From Pseudacidobacterium sp036264445 (lineage in GTDB: Bacteria > Acidobacteriota > Terriglobia > Terriglobales > Acidobacteriaceae), in assembly GCA_036264445.1 (NCBI GenBank), contig DATAQW010000356.1, forward strand, positions 1 through 18,152: 18,152 bases of DNA, given 5' to 3'. A program made the position numbers and the translations under genes. The notes below the pieces were generated by a model. It was not told the origin of the DNA. It made no database searches and saw only the letters and a program-made list of their open reading frames with translations. Below are positions 1 through 6,685 of this stretch, piece by piece; position 1 is the stretch's first letter, and each line of letters begins with the position of its first letter.

Positions 1-1605
1 CCATAAGCGCGCGGCAGCGTAGCGGCAGTCAGTCTGCTCTTCGTATGTGGCTTTGATAGAGGCGAGCAGCTCTTCTTTTTCCTGCTCGCTCAGTTTTTTC
101 CCATCGCGTTCAAGCTGACGGATTTTGATCTCGACCAATGTATTTGCCGCCGATGCCCCGCTCATTACTGCATAGCGCGCTGTGGGCCATGCAAAGACAA
201 AGCGCGGATCATAGGCTTTTCCGCACATGGCATAGTTGCCTGCGCCGAATGATCCGCCAAGGATCACGCTGATTTTGGGCACGGTGGAATTGGAAACTGC
301 CGTGACCATCTTCGCTCCTGCGCGAATGATGCCGCTCCATTCTGCATCGCGGCCCACCATGAAACCGTTTACGTCGTGCAGGAAGATCAGCGGAATGAGG
401 TTCTGATTGCAGTCCATGATGAAGCGCGCAGCTTTTTCAGCGCTTTCAGAGTAAATGACGCCACCGAACTCGACGCGTTTTTCGCCAGTGTGGCTGGTCT
501 GAGGCTGCGGCGTTTTCTGGTTGGCGACGATGCCAACAGCGGTGCCGCCGATGCGTGCATATCCACAGATGAGGGTGCGTCCGTAGTCTGGACGGTATTC
601 GTCGAACTCGCTGCGGTCCACGATCCGGGCTATTACTTCGTGCATGTCGTAGCTGTTGACCGCGGCCTTTGCCGGATCAGGGTCAAGAAGGGAATAGAGA
701 TCGCTGGCCGCGTATTTTGGCGCGTCTTTCTCGCTATTAAATGAAATACGATCGAAAGGCGCGCGCTGCGCATGCCCGATTTTCGATACAAGAGAACGCA
801 GACGGGCAATGCAGAGGTGGTCGTTCGGCTCCTTAAAATCAACGGTGCCGGAGATCTCAGCATGCATGGTCGCGCCACCCAGCTCTTCTGCCGAATATTT
901 CTGACCAATGGCGGCCTGCACCAGCGCGGGCCCGGCAAGAAAAAGGCCGCTGCCCTCAGTCATGAGCACATGGTCAGTCATGACGGGCAGATACGCTCCT
1001 CCGGCAACGCACATGCCCATAATGGCGGTGATCTGCGGGATGCCCATCGCAGACATGACAGCGTTGTTGCGGAAGATGCGCCCGAAATCATCCTGATCAG
1101 GAAAGACATCTTCCTGCAGCGGCAGGAAAACCCCCGCCGAGTCCACCAGATAGAGCGTGGGGATGCGGTTCTCCATCGCAATTGTTTGCGCGCGGATAAC
1201 TTTTTTCGCCGTCATCGGAAAGAAAGCGCCGGCTTTTACCGTTGCATCATTGGCAATGACCATGCACAACCGTCCCGCAACACGGCCCAGGCCAGTCACT
1301 ACGCCCGCTGATGGAGAGCCGCCCCACTCCTCATACATAGCGAAGGCGGCGAAGAGGCTCAGTTCAAAAAGTTCGGTTTCTGGATCGAGCAGAAGTGCGA
1401 TACGCTCACGCGCGGTAAGGCGCTTTTTTGCGTGCTGCGCGTCGATAGCCTTTGCTCCGCCGCCCTCACGAATTTGCGCCTCCTGCTCACGGATGCTGGC
1501 CACGAGGGCCATCATCGCGATGGCATTACTGCGGGCGCGGCTGGTGGAGATGTCGAGTTTTGAGGAAACAGTGTTGTTCAGTTTTGTCTCGTTGAGAGCG
1601 CTCAT
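1..1605 (-). CDS. Acyl-CoA carboxylase carboxyltransferase (beta) subunit, methylcrotonyl-/propionyl-CoA type, 3' truncated by window edge
   Basis: This is the biotin-dependent carboxyltransferase subunit that moves a carboxyl group from carboxybiotin to an acyl-CoA, in the cytoplasm, in branched-chain amino acid or propionyl-CoA metabolism. The reverse strand reads open from an ATG at 1605 to base 1 (535 codons, no stop), so only the last residues are missing. Family hallmarks are visible: an N-terminal segment KRLTARERIALLLD near residue 62, LVDSAGVFLPLQEDVFPDQD near 153-172, the oxyanion-type GMCVAGGAYLPVM segment near 196, and in the C-terminal half FGGVIYSESAEKAARF and GGSFGAGNYAMCGKAYDPRF followed by WPTARYAVMSG. 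The DVFPDQDDFGR segment resembles methylcrotonyl-CoA carboxylase beta more than propionyl-CoA carboxylase, but substrate cannot be settled from sequence alone. The partner biotin carboxylase is not in view; it could lie beyond position 1. It is separated from the upstream glycosyltransferase by 177 bp without a recognisable gene. Confidence 0.93.
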   Translation of the reverse strand, partial: MSALNETKLNNTVSSKLDISTSRARSNAIAMMALVASIREQEAQIREGGGAKAIDAQHAKKRLTARERIALLLDPETELFELSLFAAFAMYEEWGGSPSAGVVTGLGRVAGRLCMVIANDATVKAGAFFPMTAKKVIRAQTIAMENRIPTLYLVDSAGVFLPLQEDVFPDQDDFGRIFRNNAVMSAMGIPQITAIMGMCVAGGAYLPVMTDHVLMTEGSGLFLAGPALVQAAIGQKYSAEELGGATMHAEISGTVDFKEPNDHLCIARLRSLVSKIGHAQRAPFDRISFNSEKDAPKYAASDLYSLLDPDPAKAAVNSYDMHEVIARIVDRSEFDEYRPDYGRTLICGYARIGGTAVGIVANQKTPQPQTSHTGEKRVEFGGVIYSESAEKAARFIMDCNQNLIPLIFLHDVNGFMVGRDAEWSGIIRAGAKMVTAVSNSTVPKISVILGGSFGAGNYAMCGKAYDPRFVFAWPTARYAVMSGASAANTLVEIKIRQLERDGKKLSEQEKEELLASIKATYEEQTDCRYAAARLW

Positions 1606-1782
1606 AGGAAACTGCCAAGAATAGCAGGTTCCGGATCGGTGTGCAGCAGAGACGGCAGGATTCCGGAACAGCAGGTCGCGCTATGGATGGAATATTCCTC
1701 AAGAATGCGGTGCACGAGAATGGAGCAAATGCCTCGAATAGATTTTCATGATGAATGAAAGGCTCTTTGTGCAGTTTTATTT

Positions 1783-2562
1783 TCAGACTGGTTCTACTGA
1801 TCCAGTTATTGCAAGCTGCGGTACTTGCACATAAGAACCCCGGAGACCAGTGAGAATGTTGTATTTCACCAGGTACCACAGAGCTGCGATGCCATCCTTT
1901 GTGCCTATCTTTTTACCTTCTTCATAAGTGCGGCCATAATAGCTGATCGGCACTTCATAGACTGCGCACTTCAGTTTTGCGATTTTGGCTGTAACTTCTA
2001 TCTCGAATCCAAAACCGGAAGACGTAATGACCATGTTCCGGATAATGTCTCCACGGAAAGCTTTATATCCTGTTTCAACATCCGTGAGGTTTAGATTGGT
2101 CAACAGGTTTGAAAGAAAGGTCAGACCCTGATTGGCAAGATAGTGATAATAGTAGAGAACTCTGGCAGCGCGCCGCACCTGAAAGCGCGATCCAAACACC
2201 ACGTCGCCTGAACCGCGCACGATAGGATCGATTACATGCATGATCTCTGCAGGGTCGTATTCCAGGTCGGCGTCCTGGACAATCACGATATTTCCGGTTG
2301 TCGCGGCAAAGCCTGTCTTTAAGGCTTCGGTTTTGCCGGAATTCTCTTTGTGCCGGATGACCCTGACAACTGAGTCATGGGCAGCGGCAATGGAAGACGC
2401 CACTTCAGTTGTGCCGTCGGTGGAACAGTCATCCACAATGATCACCTCAAAAAGGTGAGGTACGCGCAAGAGCTTTTCAATGACTCTTCGCAGTGTGGCT
2501 TCTTCGTTGTAAGCAGGAACAACTACGGACAAGCGGGGCGACAGGGGGCTGTGGGAGACCAT
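1783..2562 (-). CDS. Glycosyltransferase family 2 (dolichol/polyprenol-phosphate sugar transferase-like)
   Basis: This is a 259-residue GT-A fold glycosyltransferase that most likely transfers a sugar from a nucleotide-sugar to a polyprenyl phosphate or a glycan at the inner membrane face. The N-terminus carries SVVVPAYNEE (residues 12-21), VIIVDDCSTDGT (40-51) and the metal-binding D-x-D in QDADLEYDP (D97, D99), the pattern of DPM1-like GT2 enzymes. No C-terminal transmembrane pair is obvious, so it resembles the soluble short DPM1 class and not the GtrB/ArnC class. The start is supported by an AAGGAG Shine-Dalgarno at 2573-2578. It lies 150 bp downstream of a methyltransferase on the same strand, an association common in surface glycan or lipid modification loci, though the acceptor is unknown. 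The family call is firm; the substrate is inference. Confidence 0.92.
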   Translation of the reverse strand: MVSHSPLSPRLSVVVPAYNEEATLRRVIEKLLRVPHLFEVIIVDDCSTDGTTEVASSIAAAHDSVVRVIRHKENSGKTEALKTGFAATTGNIVIVQDADLEYDPAEIMHVIDPIVRGSGDVVFGSRFQVRRAARVLYYYHYLANQGLTFLSNLLTNLNLTDVETGYKAFRGDIIRNMVITSSGFGFEIEVTAKIAKLKCAVYEVPISYYGRTYEEGKKIGTKDGIAALWYLVKYNILTGLRGSYVQVPQLAITGSVEPV

Positions 2563-2572
2563 TTGTCCTTGA

Positions 2573-2578
2573 CTCCTT
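2573..2578 (-). promoter_or_regulatory. Ribosome binding site of the GT2 gene
   Basis: Reverse-strand AAGGAG lies 10 nt before the ATG at 2562, with a second AAGGA 3 nt before it. It supports the chosen start. The AT-rich stretch 2600-2712 behind it carries a TATAGT that could be a -10 element, but no good -35 sits at the right spacing. Confidence 0.6.
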
Positions 2579-2712
2579 AGGGGGAATTGGACTCGCTTGT
2601 ATGAACCAACTTATTTCAGATAAATAGCAAGTTTCGCTATCTCCACCACTATAAAAGCAAATTTCAAATTTGACACGCATCGTTGGACGGTCAAAAGTTC
2701 TGTTTAAGTTTT

Positions 2713-3411
2713 CTAATTTCCTTCCAGATAGAGGTATAGGTTGGCACTGCAAGGCCCCAGCAGAATGCCTGTTCTCCCTACCTGTGCCCGTGCATCCGAA
2801 GGACATGCCGCCAGTAATTTTTGACGGGACATAAGGATCAGATTTTCCCGGCGGCTCCAATCCTGTTTGCCAAGGAGGTGGCATGCCAGAGTAAACCCTG
2901 AATCCACCCAATGCAGAAAGGGAATGGAAGTGTGATGCTCTACCGGAAAAAAGCGGCATGGAACCGTGATAAACACGCGGCGTGCGACCCGCATCAGATC
3001 CGCAACGAAGCGTCGCTGGTTCTCCGGACTGCCGACGTGTTCAAGCACAGCATTCGAGGTGGCGATATCAAAAGACTTGCCGGGAAAAGGTAATGGCTGG
3101 TTGGCTGTGATCTGTTGGTAGGCCACTTGTGGAAAAGCAGCGCGGAATTCTCTCGCTGTGCCCAGCCCTACTGCTGTGAGACGATCCGGATGAGGATAGC
3201 GCCGTTCCAACACATTAGCGGCATTGCTGAGTACATCGGAGACCCCAACATCGAGAATGGTCTCTTCTGGCTGTGGGCTGCAGAGGCGAATGAAATCTTC
3301 GTAGATGCGATCTCGTGCGCGGATCCCCAACTGCTCAGCCAGGGAGTTGGGCTTCATCGCTTCGTAATATTTGCCGTCCAGCGAGTGTGCATGCGAGGGT
3401 GAGCGAGTCAT
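2713..3411 (-). CDS. Class I SAM-dependent methyltransferase
   Basis: A 232-residue protein with the Rossmann-type methyltransferase fold: motif I TILDVGVSDV near residues 51-60, then PLPFPGKSFDIATSNAVLEH, which corresponds to motifs II/III around the acidic FDIA strand, and a post-motif segment RRVFITVPCRFFPVEHH. Motif I has DVGVSD where many members have DxGxGxG. The substrate is not identifiable. The frame is open further upstream to 3594, but that would overlap the neighbouring HD gene (stop at 3500) and adds a Cys/Arg-rich stretch of poor quality. I therefore start at the ATG at 3411; an internal ATG at 3357 (MKPNSLAEQLGIRARD) is an equally possible start because homologous sequence seems to begin near it. 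The neighbouring GT2 gene on the same strand suggests a shared role in glycan or lipid modification. That is inference. Confidence 0.82.
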   Translation of the reverse strand: MTRSPSHAHSLDGKYYEAMKPNSLAEQLGIRARDRIYEDFIRLCSPQPEETILDVGVSDVLSNAANVLERRYPHPDRLTAVGLGTAREFRAAFPQVAYQQITANQPLPFPGKSFDIATSNAVLEHVGSPENQRRFVADLMRVARRVFITVPCRFFPVEHHTSIPFLHWVDSGFTLACHLLGKQDWSRRENLILMSRQKLLAACPSDARAQVGRTGILLGPCSANLYLYLEGN

Positions 3412-3499
3412 TCCTAAGACGCAACGATCAGAAGATGAGCTAACGCTATCATGACACTGGCGAAATAACAATCGCACCTTCCTAGAGCCGTTTGACTTC

Positions 3500-4144
3500 T
3501 CACCCCGCGTGCAGTTCTCCCTTTGATTCGGGACTACTCCCTTGCAGTCCCAACATTTCTGCATTTTTCTGCATCGCCGAAATGCAGAAGGCAATGTGGT
3601 CTTCGAGTGGGATACCCAATTCTTCTGCGCCCTTAATGATGTCGTCGCGGTTCACGCCCTTGGCGAACGCCTTGTCTTTCATCTTCTTGCGCACGCCTGC
3701 TGTTTCTACGTCAAGGATGGATTTGGTCGGCTTCACGAGTGAACAGGCGGTGAGAAATCCGGCCAGTTCATCGCAGGCAAATAGCGTTCTCGCAAGATGT
3801 GTCTCGCGCGGAACGCCGGAATATTCCGCATGGCCCAGGATGGCGGTGCGAATGTCTTCAGGCCATCCTTGTTCAGTCAAAATGCGGTTGCCGGCGAAGG
3901 GATGTTCTTCAGGCGAGGGATATTTCTCGTAGTCGAAGTCGTGCAGCAATCCAGTGACAGAGTATTTCTCGATCAAAGCATCGTGCGATTCGCCGCTGAG
4001 TCCCAGCGCATCGGCCTCACGCTCACCATAGGCACGGACGCATGTCTCAACAGCGAGTGCGTGCTTCAGCAGGCTCGCCGATTGGGTGTATTCGTTCAGT
4101 AAAGTCCAGGCGCGTTCGCGGGAATAACCATTCTGGTTCGCCAT
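3500..4144 (-). CDS. HD-domain metal-dependent phosphohydrolase (predicted hydrolase, HD superfamily)
   Basis: A 214-residue cytoplasmic protein with the HD signature in order: LLKHALAVE (H28), TGLLHDFDYEKYP (H68-D69), HPFAGNRIL (H81), ILGHAEYSG (H105) and FACDELAGF (D125). These are the residues that bind the metal pair in HD phosphohydrolases, so the protein is probably catalytically competent. The arrangement matches the small stand-alone predicted hydrolases of COG2316 rather than HD-GYP or RelA/SpoT proteins, which carry extra domains. The start at 4144 (MANQNGYSRERAW) is preceded by AGGAAAGAAG on the reverse strand; the frame extends to 4216 but without a Shine-Dalgarno. The leader between 4145 and 4190 is very A-rich on the coding strand. 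It is divergent from the XRE regulator gene. The natural substrate is unknown. Confidence 0.88.
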   Translation of the reverse strand: MANQNGYSRERAWTLLNEYTQSASLLKHALAVETCVRAYGEREADALGLSGESHDALIEKYSVTGLLHDFDYEKYPSPEEHPFAGNRILTEQGWPEDIRTAILGHAEYSGVPRETHLARTLFACDELAGFLTACSLVKPTKSILDVETAGVRKKMKDKAFAKGVNRDDIIKGAEELGIPLEDHIAFCISAMQKNAEMLGLQGSSPESKGELHAG

Positions 4145-4220
4145 AGCATCTTCTTTCCTGTTTTGTCCGTTTTTTTTCGGGTTTTTTAGGTCTGACTCAC
4201 AGTTTTCACTTGACAACTAA

Positions 4221-4241
4221 GGTACATTACCTGCATGGTAA
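4221..4241. repeat. Overlapping inverted repeats in the HD/XRE divergent region
   Basis: TTACC (4227-4231) and GGTAA (4237-4241) form a perfect 5-bp inverted repeat around TGCAT. GGTA at 4221-4224 also pairs with TACC at 4228-4231. A TTGACA hexamer lies at 4210-4215, but no matching -10 element is found at 16-18 bp, so the promoter reading is uncertain. The position between two divergent genes makes an operator plausible. Confidence 0.4.
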
Positions 4242-4256
4242 ATAAGAGCTGAGAAG

Positions 4257-4279
4257 AATTTCAGTACAATACTGAAATT
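4257..4279. promoter_or_regulatory. Perfect 10-bp palindrome, candidate operator of the XRE regulator
   Basis: AATTTCAGTA (4257-4266), spacer CAA, and TACTGAAATT (4270-4279) form a perfect 10-bp inverted repeat. The half-site spacing suits a dimeric helix-turn-helix protein. It lies 43 nt before the ATG of the XRE gene, and it overlaps TACAAT (4265-4270), a good -10 hexamer match. Binding there would block initiation, so autoregulation is the simplest reading. Which protein binds is inference. Confidence 0.6.
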
Positions 4280-4322
4280 TTCAACGCCCGGACGCCCTGC
4301 TCTGGCGCTCCGTTAACAATCT

Positions 4323-4859
4323 ATGGCAACTACCTTAGCAACCGTCGAGGCACGCGAGGTACTTCGTTGCGAACACTGCAGCCTGGTGCAATTCCGCACG
4401 TCGAACTCGCTATGCAGGCGCTGCCACAAGCCGCTGGAAATCGAAGAACCTGAGCCACTTGTTCCGCAACTGGTACCGGACACGCCTGAGCCTGGCCACG
4501 ACGGCTCTGGCCTGGAAGTCGCGCGTGCTGTGCGTGACATCCGCCGTGCCCGCAAGCTCAGCCAGCGCCAGCTTGCAGGAAGAATGCAGGTTCCTCGCAC
4601 CTACATTTCAAAGATCGAGAATGACAAGGCGATGCCGACGCTCTCGTCACTCGCGAGGCTGGCAAATGCCCTTGAAGTGGACATCTGCGCATTGCTGCGC
4701 GATGCCCGTAGCCGCCGTCAAGAAGAGGCAGCGGCAGTCCTGGCGGATCCGTTCCTGGCGGAGATTGCTCCATACGTGTGCCACATGGACGCGTACCAGC
4801 GGTCAATTTTCCTCAATCAGGTACGAGATATGGCCATGGGGCGGCGGAAGACGGCTTAA
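4323..4859 (+). CDS. XRE-family transcriptional regulator with N-terminal zinc ribbon
   Basis: A 178-residue predicted DNA-binding protein with two parts. Residues 16-34 hold two CxxC pairs (C16-C19 and C31-C34, in RCEHC and LCRRC), the pattern of a zinc ribbon. After an acidic, Pro-rich linker, residues about 64-127 form a Cro/C1-type helix-turn-helix: AVRDIRRARKLSQRQLAGRM, then VPRTYISKIENDKAMPTLSSLARLANAL. The C-terminal 50 residues (DPFLAEIAPYVCHMDAYQRSIF) are helical and have no family I recognise; they may dimerise. No Shine-Dalgarno is visible before the ATG at 4323, although that ATG gives the full zinc motif. The perfect palindrome at 4257-4279 immediately upstream points to autoregulation. 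The target genes are unknown; the divergent HD gene and the downstream DUF3300 gene are the nearest candidates. Confidence 0.9.
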   Translation: MATTLATVEAREVLRCEHCSLVQFRTSNSLCRRCHKPLEIEEPEPLVPQLVPDTPEPGHDGSGLEVARAVRDIRRARKLSQRQLAGRMQVPRTYISKIENDKAMPTLSSLARLANALEVDICALLRDARSRRQEEAAAVLADPFLAEIAPYVCHMDAYQRSIFLNQVRDMAMGRRKTA

Positions 4860-4969
4860 AAATCTGCATATTTCACAAGCCCAAGAATCATCTGTTCATT
4901 TCCGGGGGTTGCACGTCCTTCACGCTCCCCCAGAACTGTTCCCTTCCTGAAGCCGTTAGGTGGTCTGTC

Positions 4970-4988
4970 CCTTAAGCCTATCTTAAGG
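4970..4988. repeat. Perfect 7-bp inverted repeat upstream of the DUF3300 gene
   Basis: CCTTAAG (4970-4976) and CTTAAGG (4982-4988) flank CCTAT. It is one of a cluster of dyads between the XRE stop and the DUF3300 start. It could be a protein binding site; it is short of GC and lacks a T-run, so it is not a typical terminator. Confidence 0.45.
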
Positions 4989-5010
4989 AAAACATTACGC
5001 TCAGACTGGG

Positions 5011-5049
5011 GTTCTTATTACTGTAAGGCGACAGTTCAGTAAGAACTGA
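5011..5049 (+). promoter_or_regulatory. Leader hairpin / dyad before the DUF3300 gene
   Basis: GTTCTTA (5011-5017) pairs with TAAGAAC (5040-5046), and inside it ACTGT (5020-5024) pairs with ACAGT (5031-5035) around an AAGGCG loop. A second reading is TCAGT (5036-5040) and ACTGA (5045-5049) spaced by 4 nt, which repeats the half-site of the 4257-4279 palindrome (there spaced by 5 nt). It ends 16 nt before the ATG at 5066, so it could act as an mRNA structure or as an operator. No clear -35/-10 pair was found here. Confidence 0.4.
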
Positions 5050-5065
5050 CGTATGGTGAAAACAG

Positions 5066-6604
5066 ATGATCCCCAGATCGGCATGGAAAACAAGGATGCA
5101 AACGACGCTCTATCGTCGTTTCGAGCAAGAACGCGGTTTGCGTTTCCTGTTTGCTCTGCTACTTGCTGCCGGAATGATTTTTGCAGGCAGTGCAAAATTG
5201 CTGGCCCAGGATGTGCCTCCTCCTCCGCCAGATGCGCAGGGGCAGCAGCCACAACCGCAGGACAATAACGACAACGGACAAATGCTGCCGCAGTATGGAA
5301 CGCCGCTGCCTTCAGATGACTCTGCACAGCAGCAACAGCAGCCTCCGCAGCAGCAAGGCGCTCCTGTACAGCAGGGCCAGCCGATTACAGCCAATCAATT
5401 GGACCAGTTGGTTGCGCCGATCGCGCTTTATCCAGATTCACTGGTAGCGCAGGTTCTGGCTGCGTCCACATATCCGACGCAGCTTGTCGAGGCTGACCAG
5501 TGGCGTCAGGCGCAGGGCAATGCTTCACCCGACCAGATCGCCGCCGCGGCCAATTCGCAGCAATGGGACGCGAGCGTGAAGGCGTTGACCGCATTTCCGT
5601 CTGTGCTGACGCAGATGCACAACAACATGCAGTGGACGACCGATCTTGGAAATGCCTACTACAACCAGCCTCAGGATGTGATGGATGCCGTGCAGCGCAT
5701 GCGCCAGCGCGCGCAACAGGCCGGCACTTTGCAGGACACTCCGCAGGAGACGGTTGCTCAAGACAACGGCAGCATCGAGATTCAGCCTGCAAGTCCGGAT
5801 TTGGTTTACGTGCCTGTGTACGATCCTTGGGTCGCTTATGGGCCGCCGATCATTGCATGGCCGGGGTACTACTATGCTCCGCCACCGGCGTTTTTCGTAG
5901 GTGTGGGCTTTGGTTGGGGGTTCCGCATGGGTTTTGCCTGGGGCGTTCCGCTTCGTCCATGGGCACCATGGGGCTGGGGATGGCATAACTGGGGCGTCGG
6001 CTGGTACAACCGCACGGTTGTCTACAACCGCACTACTTACATTACGCGCAGCACGACTGTTATCAATCGCGGATTCAGCCGTCCAGGTAGTCCTCCGATG
6101 CAGTTGGCTGGCACGCGCGGCTCGTTCATGAACCGTCCGCAATTTACCGGATATGCGCATAACGTAGCTATGGGTGCGCGCCCTGCTCCGGCTGGAAATG
6201 GATTTGTGAACCGGCCAGCTTCCGTCGCACAGCCTGGTAACCACATCAATCCTGGCGGCGTGAACCGGCCTGCGGCTCCGGTCAATGGAATGGTGAATGG
6301 CGGCCGCCCAACGTCGTCGTATTCGTCAGGAACGGGGTATAGCCGTCCGAACTTTGGCGGTGCACCTCTGCAGACACCGAACTATAACCGTTCGGCTCAG
6401 ACTTACAGGGCTCCGCAAGCGGGTTTTGGCAACCCTGGCTCGACATACAGAGCTCCTGCAGCGCAGAATTACCATTCTGCTCCAACGCCTCACTACAGCG
6501 CACCACAACAACACTATAGCGCTCCAGCGTTTCATGCGAGCGCGCCTTCTGCCCCCCATTACGGTGGGGGCGGCGGAGGTGGAGGCGGATCCCATCACCG
6601 CTAA
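5066..6604 (+). CDS. Secreted DUF3300 domain-containing protein
   Basis: A 512-residue exported protein of unknown function. An N-terminal hydrophobic run (LFALLLAAGMIFAG, residues 28-41) with basic residues before it and AQD after it looks like a signal peptide. Residues 51-110 are a Pro/Gln-rich low-complexity linker. The DUF3300 core starts at LDQLVAPIALYPDSLVAQVL (112-131) and runs through YPTQLVEADQW, TAFPSVLTQM, and PDLVYVPVYDPWVAYGPP (about 244-261). After it comes a Gly/Trp/aromatic stretch (WGWGWHNWGVGWYNRT near 302-317), then a long Asn/Pro/Ser/Tyr-rich tail with HYSAP repeats ending in a run of nine Gly and SHHR. The tail suggests a cell-surface or periplasmic extended structure. 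ATG 5096 (MQTTLYRRF) is an alternative start with AAGG directly against it. A palindrome-rich region precedes the gene. Family call is solid, role unknown. Confidence 0.88.
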   Translation: MIPRSAWKTRMQTTLYRRFEQERGLRFLFALLLAAGMIFAGSAKLLAQDVPPPPPDAQGQQPQPQDNNDNGQMLPQYGTPLPSDDSAQQQQQPPQQQGAPVQQGQPITANQLDQLVAPIALYPDSLVAQVLAASTYPTQLVEADQWRQAQGNASPDQIAAAANSQQWDASVKALTAFPSVLTQMHNNMQWTTDLGNAYYNQPQDVMDAVQRMRQRAQQAGTLQDTPQETVAQDNGSIEIQPASPDLVYVPVYDPWVAYGPPIIAWPGYYYAPPPAFFVGVGFGWGFRMGFAWGVPLRPWAPWGWGWHNWGVGWYNRTVVYNRTTYITRSTTVINRGFSRPGSPPMQLAGTRGSFMNRPQFTGYAHNVAMGARPAPAGNGFVNRPASVAQPGNHINPGGVNRPAAPVNGMVNGGRPTSSYSSGTGYSRPNFGGAPLQTPNYNRSAQTYRAPQAGFGNPGSTYRAPAAQNYHSAPTPHYSAPQQHYSAPAFHASAPSAPHYGGGGGGGGGSHHR

Positions 6605-6622
6605 ACAAAACATAAACAACCT

Positions 6623-6660
6623 ACAGGGGCCGTGACCGATTGCTATGGACACGGCCCTGT
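6623..6660 (+). other. Strong hairpin between DUF3300 and uppS
   Basis: The left arm at 6623-6634 (ACAGGGGCCGTG) pairs with the right arm at 6650-6660 (CACGGCCCTGT) with one bulged G and a 15-nt loop. No T-run follows, so it is not a canonical Rho-independent terminator. It lies 14 nt before the uppS Shine-Dalgarno and could be a 3' end stabiliser of the DUF3300 mRNA or a leader element of uppS. Confidence 0.55.
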
Positions 6661-6673
6661 GCTACGGTCGGTT

Positions 6674-6679
6674 AGAGGA
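6674..6679 (+). promoter_or_regulatory. Ribosome binding site deciding the uppS TTG start
   Basis: AGAGGA is 6 nt before TTG at 6686. The only other in-frame start is GTG at 6632, which has no Shine-Dalgarno and lies inside the hairpin at 6623-6660. TTG is therefore preferred. Confidence 0.6.
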
Positions 6680-6685
6680 TTTCAG

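Noticed and set aside
772..1311. Plus-strand reading frame of 179 codons
   Set aside because: It is the antisense shadow of the carboxyltransferase gene, which matches a known family over its whole length.
3412..3594. Upstream extension of the methyltransferase frame to an ATG at 3594
   Set aside because: It overlaps the HD gene by about 95 bp and encodes a low-quality Cys/Arg-rich stretch; the start at 3411 is preferred.
4159..4186. T-rich run upstream of the HD gene that resembles a terminator tail
   Set aside because: No stem precedes it; on the coding strand it is an A-rich leader of the HD gene.
5525..6244. Minus-strand open frame of 239 codons inside the DUF3300 gene
   Set aside because: Antisense to a clear family member, with an Arg/His-rich composition typical of shadow frames.
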